Shown: one piece after another, positions 52,327 through 62,549 of the stretch
How the letters are laid out: the number at the start of each line of letters is the position of its first letter
Numbering within the stretch: the first letter of the stretch is position 1
Assembly: GCF_003207815.1 (NCBI RefSeq)
Contig: NZ_NKTX01000007.1
Location: 1-64,000 of the forward strand
Reading direction: 5' to 3'
Length of the DNA: 64,000 nucleotides
DNA from: Komagataeibacter oboediens
GTDB lineage: Bacteria > Pseudomonadota > Alphaproteobacteria > Acetobacterales > Acetobacteraceae
Program-made: the position numbers and the translations under genes
Notes under the pieces: model-generated
What the model was told of the DNA's origin: nothing
Databases searched by the model: none
Seen by the model: only the letters and a program-made list of their open reading frames with translations

Positions 52327-53384
52327 GCGAACAGCCCGAGCGTGAGATCGACGCCCGCAGGGGTGAGGAAGACGGCAACGAGGGGTCGCTGCGGCCCCAG
52401 ACGCTTGATGATTTTACCGGCCAGAAGGCCAGCCGCGAAAACCTTGCCATTTTCATCGCCGCGGCCCGGCAGCGTGGCGATGCGCTGGACCATGTGCTGC
52501 TGCACGGGCCGCCGGGACTGGGCAAGACCACGCTGGCGCAGATCGTGGCGCGCGAACTGGGCGTGGGCTTTCGCGCCACATCGGGGCCGGTGATCCAGCG
52601 CGCGGGCGACCTGGCGGCGATCCTGACGAACCTGCAGCCGCGCGACGTGCTGTTCATTGATGAAATCCATCGCCTGCATCCATCCATCGAGGAAGTGCTG
52701 TACCCGGCGATGGAGGATTTCCAGCTTGACCTGATTATCGGCGAAGGGCCTGCCGCGCGTTCGGTGCGGATCGACCTGGCGCCCTTCACGCTGGTGGCGG
52801 CCACCACGCGCGCGGGGCTGCTGGCCACCCCGCTGCGCGATCGGTTCGGCATTCCGCTGCGGCTGGTGTTCTATACTCCGGAAGAACTGTGCCAGATCGT
52901 GACCCGGGGCGCGCGCAAGCTGGAATTCGATCTGACGCCGGAAGGGGCGGAGGAAATCGCCCGCCGGTCCCGTGGCACGCCGCGTATCGCGGGCAGGCTC
53001 CTGCGCCGGGTGCGTGACTTTGCCGCCGTGGCGCGCGCGGGCAGCGGCCCGGTGGACCGGGCGCTGGCCGATGCCGCGTTGTCGCGGCTGGAAGTCGACT
53101 CGATGGGGCTGGATGGCATGGACCGCCGTTACCTGCGCCGGATTGCCGAATACCACCATGGTGGCCCTGTGGGCGTGGAAACGCTGGCGGCCGCCCTCGC
53201 GGAAGCGCGTGACACACTCGAGGACGTGATCGAGCCGTACCTGATTCAGGAAGGGCTTGTGCTACGGACAAGCCGTGGGCGCATGCTGGGCGAACGGGGC
53301 TGGCGACACCTGGGGTTGCAACCCCCCGCCCGCGCGCCCGGACAGGGTGACCTGCTGGGGGATGGGATTGATGGTACAACATAA
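52323..53384 (+). CDS. ruvB: Holliday junction branch-migration helicase RuvB
   Basis: The 353-residue AAA+ motor has [12 protein letters not shown] at the N-terminus, Walker [11 protein letters not shown], Walker B DEIHRLHP and the ATTRAGLL sensor region, with a C-terminal winged helix near [16 protein letters not shown]. Its last 14 bases overlap the next gene. Confidence 0.97.
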   Translation: MSEQPEREIDARRGEEDGNEGSLRPQTLDDFTGQKASRENLAIFIAAARQRGDALDHVLLHGPPGLGKTTLAQIVARELGVGFRATSGPVIQRAGDLAAILTNLQPRDVLFIDEIHRLHPSIEEVLYPAMEDFQLDLIIGEGPAARSVRIDLAPFTLVAATTRAGLLATPLRDRFGIPLRLVFYTPEELCQIVTRGARKLEFDLTPEGAEEIARRSRGTPRIAGRLLRRVRDFAAVARAGSGPVDRALADAALSRLEVDSMGLDGMDRRYLRRIAEYHHGGPVGVETLAAALAEARDTLEDVIEPYLIQEGLVLRTSRGRMLGERGWRHLGLQPPARAPGQGDLLGDGIDGTT

Positions 53385-53790
53385 TATCGACTTCCGTATC
53401 TATTACGAGGACACGGATGCGGGGGGCGTGGTCTACCATGCCCGCTACCTTGCGCTGGCGGAACGTGCCCGCACGGAAGCCATCCGCGCGCAGGGACAGG
53501 CGGCGTCCGACCTGCTGGCCGATTACGGGCTGGCCTTTGTGGTGCGGCATGCGGCCATCGATTACCGCGCGCCGCTGCGGCTGGATGATATCGTGCGCAT
53601 CACGACTCGCCTGACGGAACTGGGGGCGGCAAGCTGCCGGCTGCTTCAGGATTTTCATCGTGTGGATGGGGAAGGCGGCACGGCATGCGGATCGCTGGAT
53701 GTCCGTCTGGCCTGCATCCGCGCAGAAGATGGACGTGCTGCCCGATTTCCGCCGCTATGGCGTGATCTGTTACGCGAACTTGTGGCCTGA
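53371..53790 (+). CDS. ybgC: YbgC-type acyl-CoA thioesterase of the Tol-Pal cluster
   Basis: The 139-residue hot-dog fold protein has [20 protein letters not shown], where the aspartate of the YEDTD motif is catalytic. YbgC hydrolyses short acyl-CoA thioesters and is encoded with tolQRAB-pal in most proteobacteria, as here. The start at 53371 overlaps ruvB. Confidence 0.92.
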   Translation: MVQHNIDFRIYYEDTDAGGVVYHARYLALAERARTEAIRAQGQAASDLLADYGLAFVVRHAAIDYRAPLRLDDIVRITTRLTELGAASCRLLQDFHRVDGEGGTACGSLDVRLACIRAEDGRAARFPPLWRDLLRELVA

Positions 53791-53937
53791 ACCAGACGAA
53801 GGCATGCAGTGTGCATGTGCTTTTCGTGCCATGGGTTGACCGGGATGCAAGGCTGTGCGGAAAGCGGGTTGGCCGCGACTTGCTAAAGGGGCAAGTTTCG
53901 TGTTTGTGCGAACGGTCAAGGTGGGCAGGAGGTATAT

Positions 53938-54657
53938 TTGGACCAAGCGGTTAACGCGGCGAATCTGGGCGCTGCAGCGGGTGATCTGTCGATGTGGGCG
54001 CTGTTCATGCACGCATCGATTGTGGTCAAGCTGGTAATGATTGGCCTGGTAACCTGCAGTGTGATTGTGTGGGCAATCATCTTCGACAAATTCACGACCA
54101 TCCGCCGGATCAACCGGCAGGCGGATGATTTTGAGGAACGCTTCTGGGCCGGTGGCAGCCTGGAAGACCTGTACGAATCCGATGGGGCAAAGCCCGTCCA
54201 TCCCATGGCCGCAGTCTTTGGCGCGGCAATGGGCGAATGGCGGCGGTCGTCGCGCATTACCGGCATCGATCTGGTGCATGGCGGGGTGCAGGACCGCGTC
54301 AACCGCGCCATGGCCATTACCATTACACGGGAAATGGACCGCCTGAACCGGTGGATCATCTTCCTTGCCACCATCGGGCCGGTCGCGCCGTTCATCGGCC
54401 TGTTCGGCACGGTGTGGGGGATCATGCATGCCTTCGGGTCGATCGCGGCGATGCACAACACCAATCTGTCTGTCGTGGCGCCGGGTATTTCCGAGGCCCT
54501 GTTCGCGACAGCCATCGGTCTTGTCACGGCCATTCCGGCGGTGATCGCCTATAACGTGATCAGCAACAGCATGAGCGTGTTCGAGGACCGGCTGGACGCC
54601 TTCGGTACCGAATTCGCCGCCATCCTGTCGCGGCAGTCCGAAGAAAGGGGCGCCTGA
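53938..54657 (+). CDS. tolQ: Tol-Pal system inner-membrane protein TolQ
   Basis: The 239-residue protein has three transmembrane segments (about residues 25-48, 140-160 and 180-205) and the MotA/TolQ/ExbB signature GPVAPFIGLFGTVWGIMHAF. With TolR it forms the proton channel that powers TolA. The start is TTG, but AGGAGG lies 5 bases before it, so this is well supported. A small dyad ACTTGC/GCAAGT lies in the 147 bases upstream. Confidence 0.94.
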   Translation: MDQAVNAANLGAAAGDLSMWALFMHASIVVKLVMIGLVTCSVIVWAIIFDKFTTIRRINRQADDFEERFWAGGSLEDLYESDGAKPVHPMAAVFGAAMGEWRRSSRITGIDLVHGGVQDRVNRAMAITITREMDRLNRWIIFLATIGPVAPFIGLFGTVWGIMHAFGSIAAMHNTNLSVVAPGISEALFATAIGLVTAIPAVIAYNVISNSMSVFEDRLDAFGTEFAAILSRQSEERGA

Positions 54658-54659
54658 TC

Positions 54660-55094
54660 ATGGGGGCAAGCCTGAGCGACCTGCGCGGACGCCGGCGCAA
54701 GCGGCGCCCCATGGCGGAAATCAACGTCACCCCGCTGGTTGATGTGATGCTGGTGCTGCTCATCATTTTCATGGTGACGGCCCCCATGATGACAAGCGGC
54801 GTGAACGTGGACCTGCCCAAGACGGACGCGGCCCCGGTCAATACCGATACCAAGCCGATCACCGTCTCGATCCGGTCCAATGGCGACCTGTACCTGGGCG
54901 ATGATCCCGTCTCGCCGGACCAGTTGGTGGACCAGTTGAAGGCGGCTGCGCAGAATGACCGCGAACACCGTATTTTCGTACGTGGGGATTCCCATATCGA
55001 TTATGGCCGGGTGATGCAGATCATGGGCCAGATCACGGCAGGCGGCTTTACGCACGTGGCGCTGCTGGCGCAGCAGCCGCCCGGCGGCCACTGA
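54660..55094 (+). CDS. tolR: Tol-Pal system protein TolR
   Basis: The 144-residue protein has one transmembrane helix with the channel aspartate in MAEINVTPLVDVMLVLLIIFMV and a C-terminal periplasmic domain of the ExbD/TolR type. It begins two bases after the tolQ stop and works with TolQ in the proton-driven motor. Confidence 0.94.
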   Translation: MGASLSDLRGRRRKRRPMAEINVTPLVDVMLVLLIIFMVTAPMMTSGVNVDLPKTDAAPVNTDTKPITVSIRSNGDLYLGDDPVSPDQLVDQLKAAAQNDREHRIFVRGDSHIDYGRVMQIMGQITAGGFTHVALLAQQPPGGH

Positions 55095-55124
55095 GCTGAA
55101 CCAGGTATCGGGAGCCGTCTGATC

Positions 55125-56117
55125 GTGGTGCCACCGCGTCGTTCCGAACGTATCCTCATGCGGCGCTCCGTCCTGGTGTCAGGCGGGCTGCATGTCGCGC
55201 TGCTGCTTGCGGTACTGCTCAGGATGCCGGTGCCGGTTCCCAAGGAACCGCCACCGCCGCCCACGATCGAGATGGAATTCGCAGCCGATACCGGCACGTC
55301 GACCCCGCACAAGGGCGACAGGCCTGCGCCCAAGCCTGCCCCGGCGCCCGCGCCGGTTAGGCAGGAGGCGCCACCCGCGCCCACCCCGCCGGAGAAGGCA
55401 CCGAACGAGGAAGCGGCCCCGCCACCACCGCCACCACCACCCATGCCGCCGCCGCAGCAGGCGCCAAAGCCCGTGCCGGATGCGCCGACGCCGCCGCGTG
55501 AACAGCAGCCTTCACCCGATGCGGTGAAGCTGCCGCCCACGCCGCCCAAGGCCGCACCGGCGCAGGCCCATGCCCCGGTTCCCCCGTCGGACCAGCCGGA
55601 CCCGACGGCAGCGCCCAAGGTGCAGGAGCGGTCAAGCACGACGCAGCCCAACGAGGCGAAGAAGCACGTGCCCGATACGCATTCCCTTCTGGCGACGCTG
55701 GATGCCTTCCGTGCGGACCAGAAGCAGACGCATCCGCCCAAGGCGCGCCCCAACCCGCAGCAGGGCGGCGCGCCCGATGGCGGCGGGACGCCGGATGGCG
55801 ATATCACCAGTGCGCTGAACGCAACGCAGCAGAAGGCGATCGGCAATTCCGTGCGGCGCTGTTATTCGGAAGATACGGCCGCGCGGAATTATGCCCAGTT
55901 CGTGGCGCATCTGGTGGTGACGGTCGATGGGACCGGTACGGCGCGACTGGTGGAATTCGCCCCCCAGACACAGGCACAGATGGCGTCGGACCCGTCCTAC
56001 CGTGCGCTGGCGGAACGCGCGCGTGATGCGGTGCTCAGCCCCACCTGTGCCAAACTGCCCATTCCGCAGAACCTGCTGGGACAGACCAGACAACTGAAAT
56101 TCGTATTCCGTCCCTGA
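55125..56117 (+). CDS. tolA: TolA-type energy transducer with a proline-rich linker
   Basis: The 330-residue protein has one N-terminal membrane anchor (SGGLHVALLLAVLL), a linker of about residues 60-190 dominated by proline (including a run of eight and many APKPAPAPAP-like repeats), and a C-terminal domain with two cysteines (VRRCYSEDTAARN and SPTCAKLP). Canonical TolA has a long Ala/Lys helical middle domain instead, so this spacer is more like that of TonB. Location between tolR and tolB sets its role. The start is GTG with GGGAG upstream. Confidence 0.88.
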   Translation: MVPPRRSERILMRRSVLVSGGLHVALLLAVLLRMPVPVPKEPPPPPTIEMEFAADTGTSTPHKGDRPAPKPAPAPAPVRQEAPPAPTPPEKAPNEEAAPPPPPPPPMPPPQQAPKPVPDAPTPPREQQPSPDAVKLPPTPPKAAPAQAHAPVPPSDQPDPTAAPKVQERSSTTQPNEAKKHVPDTHSLLATLDAFRADQKQTHPPKARPNPQQGGAPDGGGTPDGDITSALNATQQKAIGNSVRRCYSEDTAARNYAQFVAHLVVTVDGTGTARLVEFAPQTQAQMASDPSYRALAERARDAVLSPTCAKLPIPQNLLGQTRQLKFVFRP

Positions 56118-56147
56118 GATACGGGGAACGAAGGCGAGGAGAGGAAA

Positions 56148-57515
56148 ATGACGTCAAGCGTAAAGCCACTGATCCCCGATGATGATGCCGACCGGCTGGC
56201 CGCGGCCTTTGGCCGTCGTGGCTTCATGGGGGCGGGTGTGGCCGGCGGCCTTATGGCCACGCCGCTGTTTGCCGCGGGTGCCGCCCATGCACAGGCGGCG
56301 GGCGATGCCGAAATCACGGTGGACCAGGCGCGCACCGCGCCCATTCCCATTGTCCTGCCTTCGCTGGGCAGCGGCGTCGCGCAGCAGATCACGGATGTGA
56401 TTTCCGCCGATCTTGGGAATTGTGGGCTGTTCCGTCCCATCAGCGCCAGCATGCCGCAGGGCACGCCGGATTTCGGCAGTTACAAGTCCATGGGCGCACG
56501 TGCGGCCGTGACCGGAAAGGTCGTGGACCAGGGCGGTAGCCTGCGGGTGGAATTCCGCCTGTGGGATGTCGTGACCGGCAAGCAGGTCCAGGGTACGGCC
56601 TATACCGCCGCGTCGCAGGACTGGCGCCGCATTGCGCATGTGATTGCCGATGTGATCTACGGCCGCCTGCTGGGTGAACAGGGCTACTTCAATTCCCGCA
56701 TTGCGTATATCGCGCGTTCCGGCCCGCGTGCGCGGCAGGTCACGCGGCTTGCCATCATGGATCAGGATGGGGCGGACAGCCGTTACCTGACCAATGGGCA
56801 GTGGCTGACGCTGACGCCGCGCTTCAATCCGGCCAATAGTGAACTGGCATTCATGTCGTACGCCAACTACAGGCCGCGTGTTTACCTGTTCAACCTCAAT
56901 ACTGGGCAGCAACGACTTCTGGGTGACTTCTCGGGTATTTCATTCGCCCCGCGTTTCGCGCCCGATGGCCGGTCCGTGGTCCTGTCGGTTACGCGTGGCA
57001 GCGGGTCGGACATCTATACGGTGGACCTGGCCACGATGGCGCGGCGGCAGATTACGTCGTCCGGCGCGATTGACACCAGCCCGTCCTACAGCCCCGACGG
57101 GTCGCAGATCGTATTCAACTCCGACCGTGGCGGGTCGCCGCAGCTCTATATCATGAGTGCCGCGGGCGGGGATGCGAAACGGATTTCCTATGGTCACGGC
57201 CATTACGGGTCGCCAGTGTGGTCACCGCGTGGCGATCTGATCGCGTTTTCGCGTATTGCCAATGGCAGTTTCTCGCTTGGTGTCATGGCGCCTGATGGCA
57301 CGGGTGAGCGGATCCTGACACAGGGCTTTACTGTGGAAAGCCCGACCTTCTGCCCCAATGGGCGCGTGCTGGCGTTCTGCCGCCAGAGTTCTGCGGGAAG
57401 CAATGGTGCCGGATTTGCAACAGGTATCAATACAATTGATATCACCGGTTTCCATGAACGTGCCCTTCCGGCGGGAAGCGCGTCGGACCCCACGTGGTCG
57501 CCACTGAACAAGTAA
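56148..57515 (+). CDS. tolB: Tol-Pal system periplasmic protein TolB, with a Tat-like signal peptide
   Basis: The 455-residue protein has a TolB N-terminal domain and a six-bladed propeller with repeated D-G-x-x-I/V-F motifs such as [12 protein letters not shown] and [16 protein letters not shown]. It links TolA to Pal. The signal region has a long 22-residue n-part followed by GRRGFMG (R23, R24) and a hydrophobic core ending AHAQA, which fits the twin-arginine pattern better than a Sec signal. No gene for Tat components is in the window. Confidence 0.92.
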   Translation: MTSSVKPLIPDDDADRLAAAFGRRGFMGAGVAGGLMATPLFAAGAAHAQAAGDAEITVDQARTAPIPIVLPSLGSGVAQQITDVISADLGNCGLFRPISASMPQGTPDFGSYKSMGARAAVTGKVVDQGGSLRVEFRLWDVVTGKQVQGTAYTAASQDWRRIAHVIADVIYGRLLGEQGYFNSRIAYIARSGPRARQVTRLAIMDQDGADSRYLTNGQWLTLTPRFNPANSELAFMSYANYRPRVYLFNLNTGQQRLLGDFSGISFAPRFAPDGRSVVLSVTRGSGSDIYTVDLATMARRQITSSGAIDTSPSYSPDGSQIVFNSDRGGSPQLYIMSAAGGDAKRISYGHGHYGSPVWSPRGDLIAFSRIANGSFSLGVMAPDGTGERILTQGFTVESPTFCPNGRVLAFCRQSSAGSNGAGFATGINTIDITGFHERALPAGSASDPTWSPLNK

Positions 57516-57591
57516 GTTTTTCAATGAGTTGGACAGACAATATTCCGCAACCTAATCATTTAGCAAATGGCGGGTATGTGTTTGTCCAACA

Positions 57592-57621
57592 TTGACTGTG
57601 GCCGGGTTTTATCTCTATGGT
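57592..57621 (+). promoter_or_regulatory. Candidate promoter for pal
   Basis: TTGACT (57592-57597) and TATGGT (57616-57621) are separated by 18 bases, about 140 bases upstream of the pal start in a 247-base gap, so pal may have its own strong promoter besides read-through from tolB. Confidence 0.4.
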
Positions 57622-57762
57622 AACGGCGGTTTCCAGCGATCGCGGGTCTCTGTTGGACAGTTTGTTTGGCAGGACGCAACGAGACTCGGGACCGTTCTAT
57701 ATTTAAATCCGGAAATTCAACAAATGGTTTCAAGTAATGGAACCGATCCAGGATCAAAAGTA

Positions 57763-58233
57763 ATGAAACTGAAGCTTCTCGGTGCGGCCGGCATGGCCCT
57801 TTTTCTCGCTGCCTGTTCCGATCATGCGAACAAGAACGTGAACACGGGCGCGGCCACGCAGCAGGTCGGCCCCACCCCGGGCAGTGAAGCTGACCTGGTT
57901 GCGACCGCTGGTGACCGTGTGCTGTTCGCCCTGAACCAGAACACGCTGTCGAGCGATGCGAAGGCGACGCTGGACAAGCAGGCGGCGTGGCTTGCCAAGT
58001 ACCCGCAGGTACACGTGCAGATCGCGGGTAACTGCGATGATCGTGGCACGGAAGAATACAACATCGCGCTGGGTGAGCGTCGTGCCAACGCTGCACATGA
58101 CTACCTGGTGGCGAAGGGTGTCGATGCGTCGCGCATCACCACCATTTCCTATGGTAAGGACCGTCCGACCGCCGTTGGCGATGACGAAGCATCCTGGGCC
58201 CAGAACCGTAACGCCATCACGGCGGTACAGTAA
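57763..58233 (+). CDS. pal: Peptidoglycan-associated lipoprotein Pal
   Basis: The 156-residue lipoprotein has the signal LLGAAGMALFLAAC and an OmpA-like peptidoglycan-binding domain with VQIAGNCDDRGTEEYNIALGERRANA, the classic Pal motif. It tethers the outer membrane to the wall and binds TolB and TolA. The ATG at 57763 is selected because the lipoprotein signal begins there; a frame running back to 57592 is not needed. Confidence 0.95.
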   Translation: MKLKLLGAAGMALFLAACSDHANKNVNTGAATQQVGPTPGSEADLVATAGDRVLFALNQNTLSSDAKATLDKQAAWLAKYPQVHVQIAGNCDDRGTEEYNIALGERRANAAHDYLVAKGVDASRITTISYGKDRPTAVGDDEASWAQNRNAITAVQ

Positions 58234-58270
58234 GTTTCTGCCCACGCTTTCGATTGCGTGACAGTTATGG

Positions 58271-58308
58271 AACCGGCCGGGCGCTTATCGCTCGGCCGGT
58301 TTTGTTTT
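58271..58308 (+). terminator. Rho-independent terminator after pal
   Basis: AACCGGCCGGGCG and CGCTCGGCCGGTT form a 13-bp stem (one G-U pair) with the loop CTTAT, followed by TTGTTTT. Confidence 0.9.
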
Positions 58309-58344
58309 AGGTAGGCATGTCTTGTGTTTCAGAGGGTTTGGTCC

Positions 58345-59088
58345 ATGCGGTCTGTGATGTCATGTTTCCTTTCGGTCCCGTCCCTGTGCCGCCAGTGGGG
58401 CAGGGTGGGCATCCTGGCATGTGGCGTGTCGCTGGCATGCGTGGGGCTGGCCCGGGCCGATGACAGCGGCAACCTGACCCTGCAGCTATTGGATCGCGTC
58501 AATGCGTTGGAAGACCAGACACGGCAGATGCGTGGCCAGATCGACCAGTTGACCAATCAGGTCCAGCAGCAGAATGCCACGCTCAGCAAGCAGGTGGAGG
58601 ATATGAACTTCGCCATGCAGCATGGCCATGGTGGCGCGGCAGCCGGTACTGCAATGGCCGCGCCTGCAGCCGCTGCCACGGGCGCAGCACCTGCGGCCGT
58701 CAAGCGCACGCCGGATGAGGTGCTGAAAGCCGGGAATGAGGCGCTGCTGAAACAGGATTACGCCACGGCGCAGGCCGATGCGCAGCAGGTCCTGTCCGGT
58801 CCCAAGTCACCCCGGCAGGTTGATGCCCAGTACCTTCTGGCGCAGTCGCTGGCGGGGCAGAAACAGTACCGCCAGTCCGCGCTGGCCTATTATGATGCCT
58901 ATAACCGTGCGCCACACGGACAGCGCGCGCCCAGCGCCCTGCTGGGGGTGGCGGCCACGCTTGTGGCGCTGAATGACAAGGCTTCGGCCTGTCAGGCGCT
59001 GGACAAGCTGTCCAGCGAGTTTCCCGAACCCGCCGCCCGTATCAAATCCGCTGAACAGGTCTATCGTAAACGCGCCAAATGTAACTGA
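58345..59088 (+). CDS. cpoB: CpoB/YbgF-like cell-division coordinator
   Basis: The 247-residue secreted protein has a signal peptide (VGILACGVSLACVGLARA), a coiled-coil segment (LLDRVNALEDQTRQMRGQIDQLTNQVQQQ), an Ala-rich hinge and a C-terminal TPR domain. CpoB couples Tol-Pal constriction to septal peptidoglycan synthesis. I start at the ATG at 58345, with AGAGGG 8 nt upstream; a GTG at 58324 is possible. The pal terminator precedes it, so it may also be made from a separate promoter. Confidence 0.88.
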   Translation: MRSVMSCFLSVPSLCRQWGRVGILACGVSLACVGLARADDSGNLTLQLLDRVNALEDQTRQMRGQIDQLTNQVQQQNATLSKQVEDMNFAMQHGHGGAAAGTAMAAPAAAATGAAPAAVKRTPDEVLKAGNEALLKQDYATAQADAQQVLSGPKSPRQVDAQYLLAQSLAGQKQYRQSALAYYDAYNRAPHGQRAPSALLGVAATLVALNDKASACQALDKLSSEFPEPAARIKSAEQVYRKRAKCN

Positions 59089-59104
59089 TTGGCGGGCGGC
59101 GCTG

Positions 59105-60379
59105 GTGACTTCGGCTGAACCGGTCAATCCGTCACGTTTTGCCGCCATGATGGCATCCCTTGGTCCCTGGCCGGGTGCGGGCGTGCCGGTTGCGGTTGCG
59201 GTATCTGGCGGGGCGGACAGCATGGCGCTGGCCATTCTTGCGCGGCAGTGGCGGCGCGATGTGGTGGCGCTGGTGGTGGACCATGGCCTGCGGGCCGAAT
59301 CCCGGACTGAAGCCGAACAGACCCTTGCCCGGCTGTCCACCCTGGATATTCCCGGCCGGCTGCTGGTGCTGACGGGACTGGAACGCGGAAGCCGCATGGC
59401 GGAACGTGCCCGGCGCATGCGCTATCAGGCGCTGTCTGCGGCCTGTCGCCAGATCGGGGTGCTGGATCTGCTGGTGGCCCATCATGCGGGGGATCAGGCG
59501 GAAACGGTCATGATGCGCGCGCGTGCCGACAGTGGCGATGACGGGCTGGCGGCCATGGCGATCGTGACCCCCACGGTCGATATACGCATTGTCCGGCCAT
59601 TGCTGGCGTTTCCCAAGGCCGCCCTGTACGCCACCGTCCGTGCTACAGGCGTGGCGTGGGTGGAAGATCCGTCGAATCATGACCTGCGTACGGAACGCGC
59701 GCGGGCGCGGCAGGCGCTGGCCCATGACGGGGGCCATGCCGCGCGCCTGCTGATGGAGGCCCGTCGTGCCGGGGCGGGACGCATGGCGCGGGATGCGGCG
59801 GATGCCCGATGGCTTGCGGCCCATGCCCGGTTTCATTGTGGGGGGTGGGTGGTGCTGCCTGCCGGGCTGGCGCCCGCGCGGCTGCTGTCCGCCCTGATCC
59901 GCGTAGTGGCCGGGCGGGATTATTCCCCGGCGCGCGACGCGGTGGAACGGCTGGTCCATGCGCCCCGGCCCGCGACCCTGGCCGGGGTGGCGATTATCCC
60001 GTGGCGCGATGGGCAATGGATCATCGCGCGCGAAGAATCGGCGGTTTCGCCGCCCGTTATCGCGCGCGTGGGCGAGATGTGGGACCGGCGCTTCGTGCTG
60101 CGGGCGCAGCACCTGCCCCATGGCTGGACCATGGGGGCGGCAGGCGCGGTTGCATCATGGTGGCCAGGCGGGCGACCACGCTCTATCTGGCCCGCACGCG
60201 TGTTGCGTACGCTGCCTGCGCTATGGCATGATGGACGTGTGATGGCCGTTCCGCATATCGGGCTGCGCACGCAGGATTGTGTGGCCGATGCGGTTTTTGT
60301 GAACCAGCCACCCCACCCCGTGTTGCCCGGAACCATGTTTTATGGCCCCGATGACGAACGTTCTGATCCATTGTCATAA
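59105..60379 (+). CDS. tilS: tRNA(Ile)-lysidine synthase
   Basis: The 424-residue PP-loop enzyme attaches lysine to the wobble cytidine of tRNA-Ile(CAU), which is essential for reading AUA. The ATP-binding loop is VAVSGGADSMALAI, and VAHHAGDQAETVMMRARADSG follows. I start at the GTG at 59105, just downstream of the cpoB stop, giving a length close to E. coli TilS; frames reaching 58973 would overlap cpoB. Confidence 0.88.
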   Translation: MTSAEPVNPSRFAAMMASLGPWPGAGVPVAVAVSGGADSMALAILARQWRRDVVALVVDHGLRAESRTEAEQTLARLSTLDIPGRLLVLTGLERGSRMAERARRMRYQALSAACRQIGVLDLLVAHHAGDQAETVMMRARADSGDDGLAAMAIVTPTVDIRIVRPLLAFPKAALYATVRATGVAWVEDPSNHDLRTERARARQALAHDGGHAARLLMEARRAGAGRMARDAADARWLAAHARFHCGGWVVLPAGLAPARLLSALIRVVAGRDYSPARDAVERLVHAPRPATLAGVAIIPWRDGQWIIAREESAVSPPVIARVGEMWDRRFVLRAQHLPHGWTMGAAGAVASWWPGGRPRSIWPARVLRTLPALWHDGRVMAVPHIGLRTQDCVADAVFVNQPPHPVLPGTMFYGPDDERSDPLS

Positions 60380-60414
60380 AAGGTGGTGGATTGGGGGTGT
60401 GAATGTCCCTTGAT

Positions 60415-60435
60415 CGTCCTATGTATGATAGGACG
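60415..60435. promoter_or_regulatory. Inverted repeat upstream of ftsH
   Basis: CGTCCTAT and ATAGGACG form perfect 8-bp arms with the spacer GTATG, 35 bases after the tilS stop and 75 bases before ftsH. No T-tract follows, so it is more likely an operator or RNA structure than a terminator. Confidence 0.35.
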
Positions 60436-60510
60436 TAGTGAACGTGGCGTCTGTTCGTCTGCCCGCGTGGGGTGGTTGCGAAGGGGCCAGCGGATGGAAC
60501 AGTAGGCAAG

Positions 60511-62451
60511 ATGAACAATTTCGGCCGCAACCTGGCCCTGTGGGTTATCATCATCGTCCTGTTGCTGCTGCTGTTTAACGTTTTCCAGCCCGGAAGCGTG
60601 CAGCACGCATCGCAGCAACTGGCATATTCCGATTTCATCGGGGACGTGAACAGCGGGCATGTCCGGTCTGTCGTGGTGCAGGAACATAACATTACCGGCA
60701 CACTGACGGATGGCACCTCGTTCGACACGTATGCGCCGCAGGACCCGACCCTGATTTCCCGCCTGACGGATAAAGGGGTGGAGGTCGCTGCCAAGCCGCT
60801 GGAAAGCGATACCAACCCCTTCCTGCGCTACCTGATCAACTATGCGCCGCTGCTGCTTATGGTGGGGGCATGGATCTTCATCATGCGCCAGATGCAGTCC
60901 GGTGGCGGCCGGGCCATGGGCTTTGGCAAGTCGCGTGCACGGATGCTGACCGAAAAGCAGGGCCGTGTGACGTTTGATGACGTGGCGGGCATTGATGAAG
61001 CCAAGGGGGAACTGCAGGAAATCGTGGATTTCCTGCGCGACCCGCAGAAATTCACCCGTCTGGGCGGCAAGATCCCCAAGGGTGTGCTGCTGGTCGGCCC
61101 CCCTGGCACGGGCAAGACGCTGCTGGCGCGTGCCATTGCGGGTGAGGCAAATGTGCCGTTCTTCACCATTTCCGGTTCCGACTTCGTGGAAATGTTCGTG
61201 GGTGTCGGTGCGTCGCGTGTCCGTGACATGTTCGAACAGGGCAAGAAGGCCGCCCCCTGCATCATCTTCATTGACGAAATCGACGCGGTCGGCCGCCATC
61301 GTGGCGCGGGCCTTGGTGGCGGGAATGATGAGCGTGAGCAGACCCTCAACCAGATGCTGGTCGAGATGGACGGGTTTGACAGCAATGAAGGCGTGATCCT
61401 GATTGCCGCGACCAACCGTCCCGACGTGCTCGATCCTGCCCTGCTGCGTCCCGGCCGTTTCGACCGTCAGGTCGTGGTGCCCAACCCCGATGTGGCGGGC
61501 CGTGAAAAGATCCTGCGTGTCCATATGCGCAAGGTGCCGCTGGCATCCGATGTGGATCCCAAGGTGATTGCCCGTGGCACGCCCGGTTTTTCGGGTGCGG
61601 ATCTGGCCAACCTTGTCAATGAAGCGGCGCTGATGGCTGCCCGTCTTGGCAAGCGTACCGTTGCCATGCTGGAATTCGAGAACGCCAAGGACAAGGTGAT
61701 GATGGGGGCCGAGCGCCGCTCCCTCGTCATGACCGAGGACGAGAAGAAGATGACCGCCTACCATGAAGGTGGCCATGCCCTTGTCGGTATCCTCACGCCC
61801 GGGTCCGATCCGGTGCACAAGGCGACCATCATCCCGCGTGGCCGTGCACTGGGCATGGTGATGAGCCTGCCGGAAAAGGACCGTTATTCCGAAAGCCGGT
61901 CGTGGTGCATTGGCAAGCTGACGCTGGCCATGGGTGGTCGCGCGGCGGAGGAAATCATCTTTGGTCCCGATAACGTGTCCACCGGGGCCTCGGGTGACAT
62001 CAAGATGGCGACCGACGTAGCCCGCCGCATGGTGACCGAATGGGGCATGAGCGAAAAGCTCGGCATGGTGGCGTATGGCGGCAACGGGCAGGAAGTCTTC
62101 CTTGGCCACAGTGTCACGCAGAACAAGAACGTGTCCGAGGAAACGGCGCGCGAGATCGATAACGAGGTCCGCAAGCTGATCGATGCCGCCTATGACCGTG
62201 CCCGCAGCCTGCTGCTGGAACATATTGATCAGCTGCACCGTCTGGGCGCCGCCCTGCTGGAATATGAAACCCTGACGGGTGAGGAAATCCGGCAGGTGCT
62301 GCGCGGCGAGAAGATCGAGCGTGTGGTGGTTGACGATCCGATGCCGGAAAACCGGCGTCCGTCCGTGCCGCCTTCGGCGCCGTCCGCACCGGTTGCCCCG
62401 CTACCCGCACCGGAAGGCGGCGGTGGAGTTGGTGCCGCACCGGCAGGCTAG
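60511..62451 (+). CDS. ftsH: ATP-dependent zinc metalloprotease FtsH
   Basis: The 646-residue membrane protease has two transmembrane segments (residues about 5-22 and 107-125), an AAA domain with Walker A GPPGTGKT and [12 protein letters not shown], and the zinc-binding HEGGH near residue 425. It degrades unneeded membrane proteins and heat-shock sigma factor in many bacteria. The start at 60511 gives the standard FtsH N-terminus ([14 protein letters not shown]). A terminator follows. Confidence 0.97.
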   Translation: MNNFGRNLALWVIIIVLLLLLFNVFQPGSVQHASQQLAYSDFIGDVNSGHVRSVVVQEHNITGTLTDGTSFDTYAPQDPTLISRLTDKGVEVAAKPLESDTNPFLRYLINYAPLLLMVGAWIFIMRQMQSGGGRAMGFGKSRARMLTEKQGRVTFDDVAGIDEAKGELQEIVDFLRDPQKFTRLGGKIPKGVLLVGPPGTGKTLLARAIAGEANVPFFTISGSDFVEMFVGVGASRVRDMFEQGKKAAPCIIFIDEIDAVGRHRGAGLGGGNDEREQTLNQMLVEMDGFDSNEGVILIAATNRPDVLDPALLRPGRFDRQVVVPNPDVAGREKILRVHMRKVPLASDVDPKVIARGTPGFSGADLANLVNEAALMAARLGKRTVAMLEFENAKDKVMMGAERRSLVMTEDEKKMTAYHEGGHALVGILTPGSDPVHKATIIPRGRALGMVMSLPEKDRYSESRSWCIGKLTLAMGGRAAEEIIFGPDNVSTGASGDIKMATDVARRMVTEWGMSEKLGMVAYGGNGQEVFLGHSVTQNKNVSEETAREIDNEVRKLIDAAYDRARSLLLEHIDQLHRLGAALLEYETLTGEEIRQVLRGEKIERVVVDDPMPENRRPSVPPSAPSAPVAPLPAPEGGGGVGAAPAG

Positions 62452-62475
62452 ACCGTTTGATCCGGACGTAAGAAT

Positions 62476-62511
62476 ATGGCGGGGTAGCTCATGGCTGCCC
62501 CGCCATGTTTG
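62476..62511 (+). terminator. Terminator after ftsH
   Basis: ATGGCGGGG-t-AGC and GCT-g-CCCCGCCAT form a 12-bp stem with two mismatched bases and a TCATG loop, followed by GTTTGT, 25 bases after the ftsH stop. Confidence 0.75.
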
Positions 62512-62549
62512 TATCCGGCCCACAAAATCCCGCATTGGCAGAATGATTG

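Noticed and set aside
60409-60430. CTTGAT upstream of ftsH as a heat-shock promoter
   Set aside because: No CCCCAT-like -10 element occurs at the required distance.
60340-62238. A long open frame opposite ftsH, and similar ones opposite dld and mscS
   Set aside because: These are composition artefacts opposite well-supported genes.
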